Source: JANQIV01 sp050117315 (GTDB lineage: Bacteria; Bacteroidota; Ignavibacteria; Ignavibacteriales; Melioribacteraceae). Taken from it: a stretch of DNA of 52,954 bases. Position 1 is the first letter of the stretch, and every line of letters begins with the position of its first letter. The notes beneath the pieces were generated by a model. The model ran no database searches and was not told the origin of the DNA. It was given only the letters and a program-made list of their open reading frames with translations. Made by a program: the position numbers and the translations under genes. Shown here piece after piece: positions 16,317 through 24,211 of the stretch. The stretch is taken from contig JASFMY010000033.1 of NCBI GenBank assembly GCA_050117315.1, forward strand, positions 1 to 52,954, read 5' to 3'.

Positions 16317-17743
16317 ATAGGCAAGTCCTCTTCAGAAGCTTCTTCAATTTGTTCGGGGATTTGCGTGTGAATTATTTCTCTATTTTCAAAACGGGCATAA
16401 TCTTTAATAAATTGTAACGGCACTTCACCGATCGGCCCGTTCCTTTGTTTACCTATTATCACTTCGGCATAGCCCGTTGTATCCGGGACATCATTTAATG
16501 AAGTGATACCGTAAGCTTCAGGTCTGTATAAGAATAAAACAACGTCAGCGTCCTGCTCAATTGCACCGGATTCACGCAGGTGGGAAAGCATAGGTCTTTT
16601 ATCTGAAGACTGTTCAACAGCCCTGTTTAACTGTGACAAAGCTATGACAGGAATATTTAATTCTTTTGCCAAAGCTTTGAGCGACCTTGAAATGTTGGAT
16701 ATTTCCCTTTCCCTGCTTTCTTCTCTTCCGGCACCAACCATCAACTGCAGGTAATCGATCATTATCATCCCGACTCCCTTTTCGGCTTTGAGCCTTCTTG
16801 CTTTAGCCCTGATCTCCAAAACCGACTGGGCAGGCGTGTCATCAATGTAAATAGGTGCCTGGCTTAGTTTATGAGCTGTCCTGCTTATACGCGGACCTTC
16901 TTCAACGTTAAATCTTCCTGTTCTTACTTTGTGTGCATTTATTCTTGCTTCGGCGCAAATTAATCGTGTTACTAATTGTATCGTTGCCATTTCAAGGCTG
17001 AATATTGCAATCGGCACCTGGTGGTCAACGGCTGCATTACGTGCTACTGAAAGGGCAAAGGCAGTTTTTCCCATGGAGGGCCTGGCTGCAACAATAATTA
17101 AATCGGATTTTTGGAATCCGCCGAGCATGTTGTCCAATTCAATAAAACCGGTAGGCACGGAGAAAGAGCCCATTTCCTGTGCATGTATTGCTTCAATGTG
17201 TTCAATGGCTTCACGTACCGCTTTGTCCATCGATTTATACGATTCTTTCAGGGTAGATTCCGCAATTTGAAATATCCTTGATTCAGCAATATCCATCAAA
17301 TCGAGAACATCTTCGGTACCTTCGTATGCCGATCCGGCTATATTCATCGACGTTGTTATTAACTGGCGTAAAATCCACTTCTCTAAAATTATCCTGCTGT
17401 GGTATTCAATGTTTGCCGCAGATGAAATATCCTGGGAAAGCTGGCTTAAGTAAGCAGCACCGCCGACTTCTTCAATTTTACCCGACTTTTTTAATTCTTC
17501 ATATAAGGTTACCGCGTCAATGGGTTCACTTGAATCAAATAAAGAACACATTGCTTCGAAAATAGTATTGTGTTTTTTGCTGTAAAAATATTCCGGTTTT
17601 AAAATTTCAATTGCTTTAGGCACGGCATGTGTATCTATCATCATAGCGCCCAGCACAGAAGTTTCTACTTCAACTGCATTGGGCGGCTGTTTCGAAACAG
17701 ATTTTAATCGTTCTATATCAAAATTATCCGGGGCTTTAGCCAT
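16313..17743 (-). CDS. dnaB: Replicative DNA helicase DnaB
   Basis: The protein of about 476 residues unwinds DNA ahead of the replication fork as a hexamer. The N-terminal DnaB domain starts PPNAVEVETSVLGAMMID, followed by a linker and the RecA-like domain with Walker A ARPSMGKTAFAL near residue 222, Walker B MIMIDYLQLM and the HLRESGAIEQDADVV arginine-finger region. No intein is present. The ATG at 17743 is chosen; a GTG two codons upstream is also in frame. The start overlaps the upstream glycosylase gene by eight bases. Confidence 0.96.
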   Translation of the reverse strand: MAKAPDNFDIERLKSVSKQPPNAVEVETSVLGAMMIDTHAVPKAIEILKPEYFYSKKHNTIFEAMCSLFDSSEPIDAVTLYEELKKSGKIEEVGGAAYLSQLSQDISSAANIEYHSRIILEKWILRQLITTSMNIAGSAYEGTEDVLDLMDIAESRIFQIAESTLKESYKSMDKAVREAIEHIEAIHAQEMGSFSVPTGFIELDNMLGGFQKSDLIIVAARPSMGKTAFALSVARNAAVDHQVPIAIFSLEMATIQLVTRLICAEARINAHKVRTGRFNVEEGPRISRTAHKLSQAPIYIDDTPAQSVLEIRAKARRLKAEKGVGMIMIDYLQLMVGAGREESREREISNISRSLKALAKELNIPVIALSQLNRAVEQSSDKRPMLSHLRESGAIEQDADVVLFLYRPEAYGITSLNDVPDTTGYAEVIIGKQRNGPIGEVPLQFIKDYARFENREIIHTQIPEQIEEASEEDLPI

Positions 17744-18500
17744 TATCACTACCTGTTAATTCGTCATACAACTTTCTAAATTTTTGAACATCTTCCCAGC
17801 AGCCTTTTTTCCAGTTCGGATTCCTTAAGAGCGCAGCAGGGTGATAGGTTACCATTGTCTTAACACCTTGAACTTCAAACACATTCCCGCGCATCTGGGT
17901 TAAAGAAAGTTTTTTATTAAGTAACCCCGCACCGGCTATTCTTCCCAAACAAAGAATTACCTTCGGTTTTATTAATTCAATTTGTTTATACAAATAAGGC
18001 ATACACGTTTCCATTTCCAAAGGCTGCGGATCACGGTTTGAGGGAGGTCTGCATTTTAAAATGTTACCTATATATACTTCCTCTCTTCTAAAGTTTATAG
18101 CCTTTAAAATATCGTTAAGCAACTTGCCTGCCCTACCGACAAACGGTTCACCCTGGGCATCTTCATCTGCTCCCGGTGCTTCGCCTATAAGCATTGCATC
18201 TGCATTAAGGTTGCCAACTCCAAATACAAATTTATTTCTTGTTTTGCTTAACTCACATTTTGTGCAATCTTTAATTAATGTGAGCAAATCATCAAGTTTT
18301 TCAGCTTTTTTCCAGTCTTCCATAAATAAACTTTTATCTGTTTGTGTTTGCATAGGTTCCGAAACTAAACCAGGTTTGGCGTCAGTATCTTTTTTGTAAA
18401 TCAGCGGAACGACTTCTATTTTTTGGAATAAAATATTGCCGAAAATTTCTTTCTGATCTTTTATAGCCTGTTCGGCTAAATTTCTTATTTCTTCATTCAA
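17736..18500 (-). CDS. Uracil-DNA glycosylase, family 4 (iron-sulfur type)
   Basis: The 254-residue enzyme removes uracil from DNA. GEAPGADEDAQGEPFVGRAG near residue 103 is the family 4 motif A; the TYHPAALLRNP motif near the C-terminus is motif B. Four cysteines (CTKC near 78, Cys near 146 in KCRPPSNRDP, Cys near 162 in METC) are placed to hold the [4Fe-4S] cluster. About 70 extra residues precede the catalytic domain. The start is TTG at 18500 and is less certain, as no upstream ATG is in frame. It opens an operon with dnaB. Confidence 0.92.
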   Translation of the reverse strand: MNEEIRNLAEQAIKDQKEIFGNILFQKIEVVPLIYKKDTDAKPGLVSEPMQTQTDKSLFMEDWKKAEKLDDLLTLIKDCTKCELSKTRNKFVFGVGNLNADAMLIGEAPGADEDAQGEPFVGRAGKLLNDILKAINFRREEVYIGNILKCRPPSNRDPQPLEMETCMPYLYKQIELIKPKVILCLGRIAGAGLLNKKLSLTQMRGNVFEVQGVKTMVTYHPAALLRNPNWKKGCWEDVQKFRKLYDELTGSDNG

Positions 18501-18613
18501 AATATATCGACCGGTATTTGCAAAGTAAAAATGATTTACAAAAAAATTATGACCGTTTTTCTAATGCAACGGATGGACAAAATAATGAAAGGAAAATAAA
18601 ATAAAAAGGGATT

Positions 18614-18674
18614 GTCTCAAAAGTAATAAGTTAATTTAAAATACCGGTTTGACATCCGTTATTACTTTTGAGAC
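18614..18674 (-). terminator. Long perfect inverted repeat after rpoZ, probable terminator
   Basis: GTCTCAAAAGTAATAA (18614-18629) pairs without mismatch with 18659-18674, around a 29-base loop. On the minus strand it is followed by CCCTTTTTATTTTATTTT. It lies 21 bases after the rpoZ stop. The loop is long for a terminator, so it could instead be a small inverted-repeat element. Confidence 0.55.
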
Positions 18675-18695
18675 CTAAGATTTACTTCCGCCTAA

Positions 18696-18995
18696 TTAGT
18701 TTTCGCCTTCTTCTTTATACCTGTATTCAATTTTATCATCTAAAATTTCTTGAGTGGCTATTAGATGTGGTTTTGGCCTGTTTTCAAACTCAAGTGAGGT
18801 TTTTAGTACTTCCGGATTTTCTTTTTCTTCAAAATCGTCGTCCGGGGTAATAGACAAAGTATTTAAAATAGTATTGTATTCCAATCTATTTTCATCATTT
18901 ATTTGACGGGCTCTTTTAGCCGCTACAATAACGGCTTCGTAAATGTTGTTCGTTTTCTTTTCCAGATATTTCAAATCAACAGGATTAAATTCCAT
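18696..18995 (-). CDS. rpoZ: DNA-directed RNA polymerase omega subunit, Bacteroidota/Chlorobiota type
   Basis: The 99-residue protein supports RNA polymerase assembly. The first half, DLKYLEKKTNNIYEAVIVAAKRARQIN, is the omega core that contacts beta-prime. The second half differs from the E. coli form and resembles the variant from the Bacteroidota group. A strong AGGAGG sequence precedes the ATG by five bases. The position directly after gmk, nine bases apart, is the common yicC-gmk-rpoZ arrangement. Confidence 0.88.
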   Translation of the reverse strand: MEFNPVDLKYLEKKTNNIYEAVIVAAKRARQINDENRLEYNTILNTLSITPDDDFEEKENPEVLKTSLEFENRPKPHLIATQEILDDKIEYRYKEEGEN

Positions 18996-19004
18996 GATGA
19001 CCTC

Positions 19005-19571
19005 CTAATTTATTTCTTTTCTAAAAATTTCTTTTGTCTCTTCTATTGCTTTTTCCAGGTAATCATTGACAACTACATAATCAAATCTGTCTTTATAACC
19101 AAGCTCCATTTCTGCTCTTCGAATTCTTTTAATTAAATCTTCTTCGGTTTCAGTATTTCTCTCAACCAGCCTTTTTTTAAGCTCTTCAATTCCCGGCGGC
19201 GAAACAAAAATCAGCACTGAATCAGAATAATTTTCTTTTATTCTTAGCGCACCTTTTACGTCAACCTCCAGTATCAAAGATTTCCCGGCATTTATATTTT
19301 CTTCAACAAAAGATTTTAAGGTGCCGTAATAATAATCGTAAAATTTTTCCCATTCAATAAATTCGCAATTTTTTATTTTCGCTTCAAATTCTTCTTCTGT
19401 TAAATAAAAATAATCTCTACCGTGTTCTTCGTTATATCTTTTTTCTCTTGTAGTTGCAGAAATTGAAAAAACCATTTCAGGGTAAAGTTCCAGCATTTTT
19501 TTTAGTATGGTGGTTTTACCCGTTCCGCTGGGAGCAGAGAAAACAAATAGCTTACCTTTTCTATTCAACAT
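19005..19571 (-). CDS. gmk: Guanylate kinase
   Basis: The 188-residue enzyme converts GMP and ATP to GDP and ADP. The P-loop APSGTGKTT is at about residues 14-22 and is followed by SATTREKRYNEEHGRDYFYL, the GMP-binding segment, and the lid with RIRRAEMEL. The length is normal for the family. The ATG follows directly on the yicC stop (TAAATG), so translation is coupled. Confidence 0.97.
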   Translation of the reverse strand: MLNRKGKLFVFSAPSGTGKTTILKKMLELYPEMVFSISATTREKRYNEEHGRDYFYLTEEEFEAKIKNCEFIEWEKFYDYYYGTLKSFVEENINAGKSLILEVDVKGALRIKENYSDSVLIFVSPPGIEELKKRLVERNTETEEDLIKRIRRAEMELGYKDRFDYVVVNDYLEKAIEETKEIFRKEIN

Positions 19572-20447
19572 TTACTCAATATTCTGAATTTGTTCTCTAA
19601 TCTTTTCAAGCTCTTCTTTAATGCTTATCCCGTAATGTGCTATATCCGACGAAACTGTTTTACTGTTGATGGTATTGGCTTCCCTGTTCATTTCCTGGCA
19701 AATAAAGTTTAATCTTCGTCCTGCTTCGTCACCGTTATTAAGAGTGTTGTAGAATATGTCAAGATGACTTTTCAATCTAACGCATTCTTCGGTTATGTCG
19801 TACTTTTCAGCCAACAGGGCTAATTCCATTTCCAGCCTATCGTTAAATTCGCTAATATCTTTAACAAGCTGTTTTGCACGGTCCTTCAATTTTTGAAAAT
19901 ATTGTACAACAGATTCCCTTCCCTCCGATTCAATTTTTCCGACCAATTCTTTTATAGTATTTATTCTATTTTTGAGATCATTAGCTAAAGAAATTCCTTC
20001 TTCTTTCCGCATACTCTTTAAATCTTGAATTGCCAAAAGCAGTGACTCTTTAATTAGTTCCATATTAATTTCTTCGTCTACAGAGTCATCTGCAAGAAAG
20101 GATCCCTGAAATTCCAGAACCTGGCCTAACGTAAGCTTTTCTTCTATATTTGAGGATTCCCTTATGTCGTTCAAAAGTTTTACAATAATTTCCAAGTTTT
20201 CTTTATTAAAGTTCAAGAAGTTGTCTTCAATGCCGTCTTTCTTTATATGAATTGCGACAGTGACCTTTCCTCTTTTAATATTATTTTTAATGAGTTCTCT
20301 AATTTCAAGTTCCTTTGTTTGAATTACCTTCGGCAACTTAATCGAGAGATCCAAAAAACGGCTGTTAAGAGATTTAATTTCCGTTTCGAAAGAAATCCTA
20401 TCCAGTTTCTTAATTCCGCTTCCAAATCCCGTCATGCTGTAAATCAT
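19572..20447 (-). CDS. yicC: YicC family endoribonuclease/RNase adaptor
   Basis: The 291-residue protein begins MIYSMTGFGSG, the hallmark start of YicC/YloC proteins, and ends with RREANTINSKTV and the family's closing helix (KEELEKIREQIQNIE). In other bacteria the family is an endoribonuclease or RNase adaptor that affects small-RNA turnover. The middle is rich in charged coiled-coil sequence. It is the first gene of yicC-gmk-rpoZ. Confidence 0.95.
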   Translation of the reverse strand: MIYSMTGFGSGIKKLDRISFETEIKSLNSRFLDLSIKLPKVIQTKELEIRELIKNNIKRGKVTVAIHIKKDGIEDNFLNFNKENLEIIVKLLNDIRESSNIEEKLTLGQVLEFQGSFLADDSVDEEINMELIKESLLLAIQDLKSMRKEEGISLANDLKNRINTIKELVGKIESEGRESVVQYFQKLKDRAKQLVKDISEFNDRLEMELALLAEKYDITEECVRLKSHLDIFYNTLNNGDEAGRRLNFICQEMNREANTINSKTVSSDIAHYGISIKEELEKIREQIQNIE

Positions 20448-20521
20448 TAATACCTCTGAAAATGATAGCCTTAAATTTAATCAATTTTACTATTTTCTCA
20501 AAAAACAATATTATGGAGAGG

Positions 20522-21277
20522 TTACTTATCTTTTTTTTTCTTAACAAACTTCAATTCCCACATTTTCATGTATACCTGAAGTTTTGTCATTGCATGGTTG
20601 ATTGAAACCATTAAACCGTGAACACCGTCAAGAAAACCCTTCCTGATAAAATAGTGCTGCAGAAAGGCGACTAACGGATTAAAAATAATTGTAAAACCGT
20701 TCACTTTTTTACGGTGAACTTTTTCAACAGCTTCAAGTGTTGAATAATCATTTATTTTCGCAAATGTTTTTTTGAGATCCGTATGTGTAAGATGTATCAT
20801 TTGATTTTGCAGTCTGGATAATTTCCCGTCCACTGCAAAGCCTTCATGAACAAGGCGATCGGTTAGTTTTGTTTTTCCTTTTAGGAATAACCTTAACTGG
20901 TAGTCGCTACCCCAGCCGCATTGTTTTATTTCTTTATCGAGGAAATAATTTTTACGCCGGATATAATACCCGTTAAATTTTCCCAAACCCTTGTTAAGAA
21001 TTTCATCTTTCAATTCGCCTGTTATTCTTTCGTCTGCATCAAGGCTAAGCACCCAGTGGTTGGAAGCTAAAGAGAGCGCATAAGTTTTTTGATCGGCAAA
21101 ACCAATCCACTCCTTATAATAAACTTTATCCGTATATTTTTTTGCTATCTCAACAGTTTTATCCGTACTGCCGGAATCAACTACAATTACTTCATCTGCC
21201 CATGAAACCGATTTCAAGCAATCTTCAATATTATCCTGTTCGTTCTTAGTAATGATAGTAACTGATATTTTATTCAT
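20522..21277 (-). CDS. Family 2 glycosyltransferase (LPS core WaaE/KdtX-like)
   Basis: The 251-residue enzyme starts ISVTIITKNEQDNIEDCL, followed by VVDSGSTDKTVEIAKKY and SLDADERI, the GT-A nucleotide-sugar binding and DxD-like motifs. KQCGWGSDYQLRLF and the following VHEGFAV resemble WaaE/KdtX transferases that decorate the LPS inner core. It has no clear membrane segment and probably acts at the inner face of the membrane. The ATG at 21277 is preferred over TTG at 21283. It closes an operon with an Omp85 gene. Confidence 0.88.
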   Translation of the reverse strand: MNKISVTIITKNEQDNIEDCLKSVSWADEVIVVDSGSTDKTVEIAKKYTDKVYYKEWIGFADQKTYALSLASNHWVLSLDADERITGELKDEILNKGLGKFNGYYIRRKNYFLDKEIKQCGWGSDYQLRLFLKGKTKLTDRLVHEGFAVDGKLSRLQNQMIHLTHTDLKKTFAKINDYSTLEAVEKVHRKKVNGFTIIFNPLVAFLQHYFIRKGFLDGVHGLMVSINHAMTKLQVYMKMWELKFVKKKKDK

Positions 21278-21297
21278 AACCAAAACTTAGCTAGTTA

Positions 21298-23421
21298 TTA
21301 AAATGCTTCGCCTATTCCTACATAAAAAATTAGATTGTTGAGAAAATTCTTTTGGAAGATATCTGTTTTATCGCCCGGATCATAGGCTTTAAATCCAAAA
21401 TCAATTCTTACAGGTATATATTCCGAGTAATACCTGAAACCGAATCCGACTGCAGCTGCAATGTTGTTCCATTTGAAGTTGTTCGGTTTGTTCCAGGTAT
21501 TACCGAAATCAAAAAAAACAGCTGAGCCAATTTTTTCAAACAATCTAATTCTGGACTCCACTGATCCCTCTATAATAAAAAAACCGCCCGGCGCCGCATC
21601 TTCAAGGAAAAGCCTTTCAAACTCAGCCGGGGTTAATGCGGATACATCAACATTATCTAAAGGAAGCTCAACTTTAGGAACAAGCTCCCGTGTACGCCAT
21701 CCTCTCACCGAGTTGCTGCCGCCCGCATAAAACCTCTGGTTTATCGGGATTTTAGATTTATCGCCCCTGTATGTTTGTATATTGCCAATTCTGAATTTGA
21801 AACCGATACTTGATAAATCCAAACCGGGAAACGGAATAAAGTAACTTGAGTTTAGGTTCAATTTTAAATATTGCGGCTCTTTAAATTTCCCTCCAAATGC
21901 TTTACTCCAAAGCCATGGTAATGAATTTCCATCCTCGAACAAAATTGATATAACATACCCTTGAGTTGGAAAAACAAAATTATCAGTTTTATCAGCTCCA
22001 ATTTGAAAGCCGAAAACCGCGTTGTTGCTTTGACTTGTAATGCTTAAATCCAATGTATCCTGAAATATACTTGATAAATCGTTATCTCCCGATTGTGACA
22101 AATAGTCTGAAAAAGTGCTTGAAACGAAATTATCGTGGTAAACATACTTGGAATTTTCCCAGTTGAAATAGGTAGTTAATGAAGTGAGCCAGACAAATTT
22201 TGGTAAATCAACGTTAAAACTTATTTTTGAACCGAAAATAGTTGTATTCCATTGATCCTTTCTTTTCTGAACCGTAGCATAATTTTCCCATTTTGTAAAA
22301 ACATTATAACCAAAAAGGATCGGCTGTTCCAAAATTGTTCTTGCATCGGCATAGCCAAAAACAGTTGTGTCGCTTATGGAAGGATTTGCAAGAAATTCTC
22401 TAATATCTTTTGAAGCAGCTGATGTTCTGATTGTAAATTTCCGCGCATCTCCCAGAAAATTTTTTCTCGTAAATCCAACACCAAGACCTATGTTCAATGT
22501 TGCATCTTCATCATTCAGGATTATTTCCGGTGTAATTTCGTAAAGCAGTCCAACATCGACATTAATGTTGACCGGGACTTTATCATTTGTTGTATCTGCG
22601 ATAACACCGGTAACCAGAGCCGAATTGAATAAACCTGTTCTGTAAAGCCTTACCTGTCCCCTTTTCAGCAAACTGTATTCATAGTATTCACCCGTATCCG
22701 CTGCAACAATGTTTTTTAATAATTCATCATTTACCAAATCTTTATTATTACCGGACTTTGTAATTCTTACATCGTTAACTATATATCTTCTTCCTGTGTT
22801 GATTTTGAAATCAACGGAAACTTTATTTTTTATAGTATCAACTAAAACAGTGGGGGCATTTATATTAGCAAGCATGTACCCTTTGTCGCGAAGAAAGAGC
22901 AATATTTCTTCTCTCATTTCGCCGATCTTTTCCCCCCTATACCTGTCGGCTGTATCAACTTCTGTAAGTTCCCGTATATAAGCCCTAAACTCCCCCCTAA
23001 TCGAATCAACACCGGTATATTGAATTTCTCTGATACTGAAAGGGGTTTTCTCATCAATTATATATTTTAGTGAGGCCTCTCTATCTTCATGATCAAGCGT
23101 GTATTCGTATTTAACTTCCGCCTCGAAAAAACCGTTGTACCTGTAAAAACTTTTGAGCAGTTCAATATCATCTTTTACTATTATTGTATCCAGATAAACA
23201 GCAGGCCCGCCGAAACTGGAAAAGCTATTCAGGAACTGCCCGAACCAACTTGATGATTCTTCAGTTGTTATAATTTTTTGTAAAGCGTAGGTATCTAAAG
23301 TGGAATTGCCCTCGATTAAAAAATCGACAAGTTCGTATTTATCTTCTTCCTGTGCATGAACTGCAGTTATTAAAAGAAAAACAAAAATTATTTGTAAATA
23401 GAATTTTAAAGAAGTATTCAC
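21298..23421 (-). CDS. Outer membrane Omp85/BamA-TamA family protein
   Basis: The 707-residue protein has a signal peptide (to about residue 23, AVHAQ), POTRA-type repeats in roughly 30-300 (YELVDFLIEGNSTLDTYAL is a POTRA opening), and a C-terminal 16-strand barrel. NSVRGWRTREL near 560 is the family's VRG(W/F/Y) loop motif, and GIGEAF is a plausible barrel-ending strand. It inserts or secretes proteins through the outer membrane. It is shorter than typical BamA (about 800), so a TamA-like or lineage-specific role is possible. The start is GTG. Confidence 0.88.
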   Translation of the reverse strand: MNTSLKFYLQIIFVFLLITAVHAQEEDKYELVDFLIEGNSTLDTYALQKIITTEESSSWFGQFLNSFSSFGGPAVYLDTIIVKDDIELLKSFYRYNGFFEAEVKYEYTLDHEDREASLKYIIDEKTPFSIREIQYTGVDSIRGEFRAYIRELTEVDTADRYRGEKIGEMREEILLFLRDKGYMLANINAPTVLVDTIKNKVSVDFKINTGRRYIVNDVRITKSGNNKDLVNDELLKNIVAADTGEYYEYSLLKRGQVRLYRTGLFNSALVTGVIADTTNDKVPVNINVDVGLLYEITPEIILNDEDATLNIGLGVGFTRKNFLGDARKFTIRTSAASKDIREFLANPSISDTTVFGYADARTILEQPILFGYNVFTKWENYATVQKRKDQWNTTIFGSKISFNVDLPKFVWLTSLTTYFNWENSKYVYHDNFVSSTFSDYLSQSGDNDLSSIFQDTLDLSITSQSNNAVFGFQIGADKTDNFVFPTQGYVISILFEDGNSLPWLWSKAFGGKFKEPQYLKLNLNSSYFIPFPGLDLSSIGFKFRIGNIQTYRGDKSKIPINQRFYAGGSNSVRGWRTRELVPKVELPLDNVDVSALTPAEFERLFLEDAAPGGFFIIEGSVESRIRLFEKIGSAVFFDFGNTWNKPNNFKWNNIAAAVGFGFRYYSEYIPVRIDFGFKAYDPGDKTDIFQKNFLNNLIFYVGIGEAF

Positions 23422-23429
23422 TTTGCAAC

Positions 23430-24071
23430 TTAATTGGTTATTATCACTTCAGTTCCTATGCCTACTACAGATAAAATCTCTTCAATGTTTCCATTGCTCA
23501 CAGCAATTGAACCGTTAGTCCAGTTAAATATAAAAGGCAAATTTCTAAAAATTAAATCATATTCACCTGTACCGTGAATCCCAATATTTGCCCCCAGCTT
23601 TGTATCTTTTGAAGGACAACCCTCTAATTGCAATGAATTAATGATGTTGTCGTACTCTAACTTTGATATAAAATTGTTCTTTAAAGCTTCAGCCGCATCT
23701 CTTTTGTTGGGATAATTTAAGGAAAGAAATATATGATATTGTGATGAAGTATCAATACTGCAAATTTTATAACGCCCGATAGGCGTAACATAATCGTCCT
23801 TAAATTTTTTAACCTGGCTTGCATTTTTCCCGAAAACAGCTTTGTATTTTTTTACAGAAACAGAATCTGAAAAAACCTCCACGAAATAATTTGACCTGTT
23901 TATAATTATTTTAACATTATCTAGTTTTTTTAAACCTTTGTTTTTCATTTCTTCATGAAGTGTTAGTTCGCCTGAATTTAAAATGATACCGTAAATAACC
24001 ATACCGGCAAAAAAAATCACAACACTCCCGCCAAAATAAATAATGTTTTTAAGGTATTGGAAATTAGCCAT
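23430..24071 (-). CDS. YkuD (L,D-transpeptidase)-like protein with Ser replacing the catalytic Cys
   Basis: The 213-residue protein has an N-terminal membrane anchor (residues 8-28) and a YkuD domain: GKNASQVKKFKDDYVTPIGRYKIC, then LGANIGIHGTGEYD, then NWTNGSIAVSNGNIEEIL. In active L,D-transpeptidases the last motif reads S/T-x-GC-(I/V)-x-(M/L/V); here the Cys position is Ser188 (codon TCA, complement of 23508-23510). The conserved HGTG is kept. It may bind peptidoglycan without cross-linking it, or use Ser differently. It is the first gene before the Omp85 and glycosyltransferase genes. Confidence 0.85.
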   Translation of the reverse strand: MANFQYLKNIIYFGGSVVIFFAGMVIYGIILNSGELTLHEEMKNKGLKKLDNVKIIINRSNYFVEVFSDSVSVKKYKAVFGKNASQVKKFKDDYVTPIGRYKICSIDTSSQYHIFLSLNYPNKRDAAEALKNNFISKLEYDNIINSLQLEGCPSKDTKLGANIGIHGTGEYDLIFRNLPFIFNWTNGSIAVSNGNIEEILSVVGIGTEVIITN

Positions 24072-24163
24072 TGCCTCTTTTGAAAGCCCGAAAAATATTA
24101 AGATATAAATATAACAAAAGAAGAAGCGAAAAATTTGGATAATTTAGTTTAGCCCAAAAACTG

Positions 24164-24189
24164 AGACACCCTGTGAATTCAGGGTGTCT
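24164..24189 (-). terminator. Terminator hairpin after maeB
   Basis: AGACACCCTG and CAGGGTGTCT form a 10-bp perfect stem with a six-base loop; the minus strand continues CAGTTTTTGG. It lies 22 bases beyond the maeB stop. Confidence 0.8.
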
Positions 24190-24211
24190 TTCGTTAAAAC
24201 ATTTACTTTTC

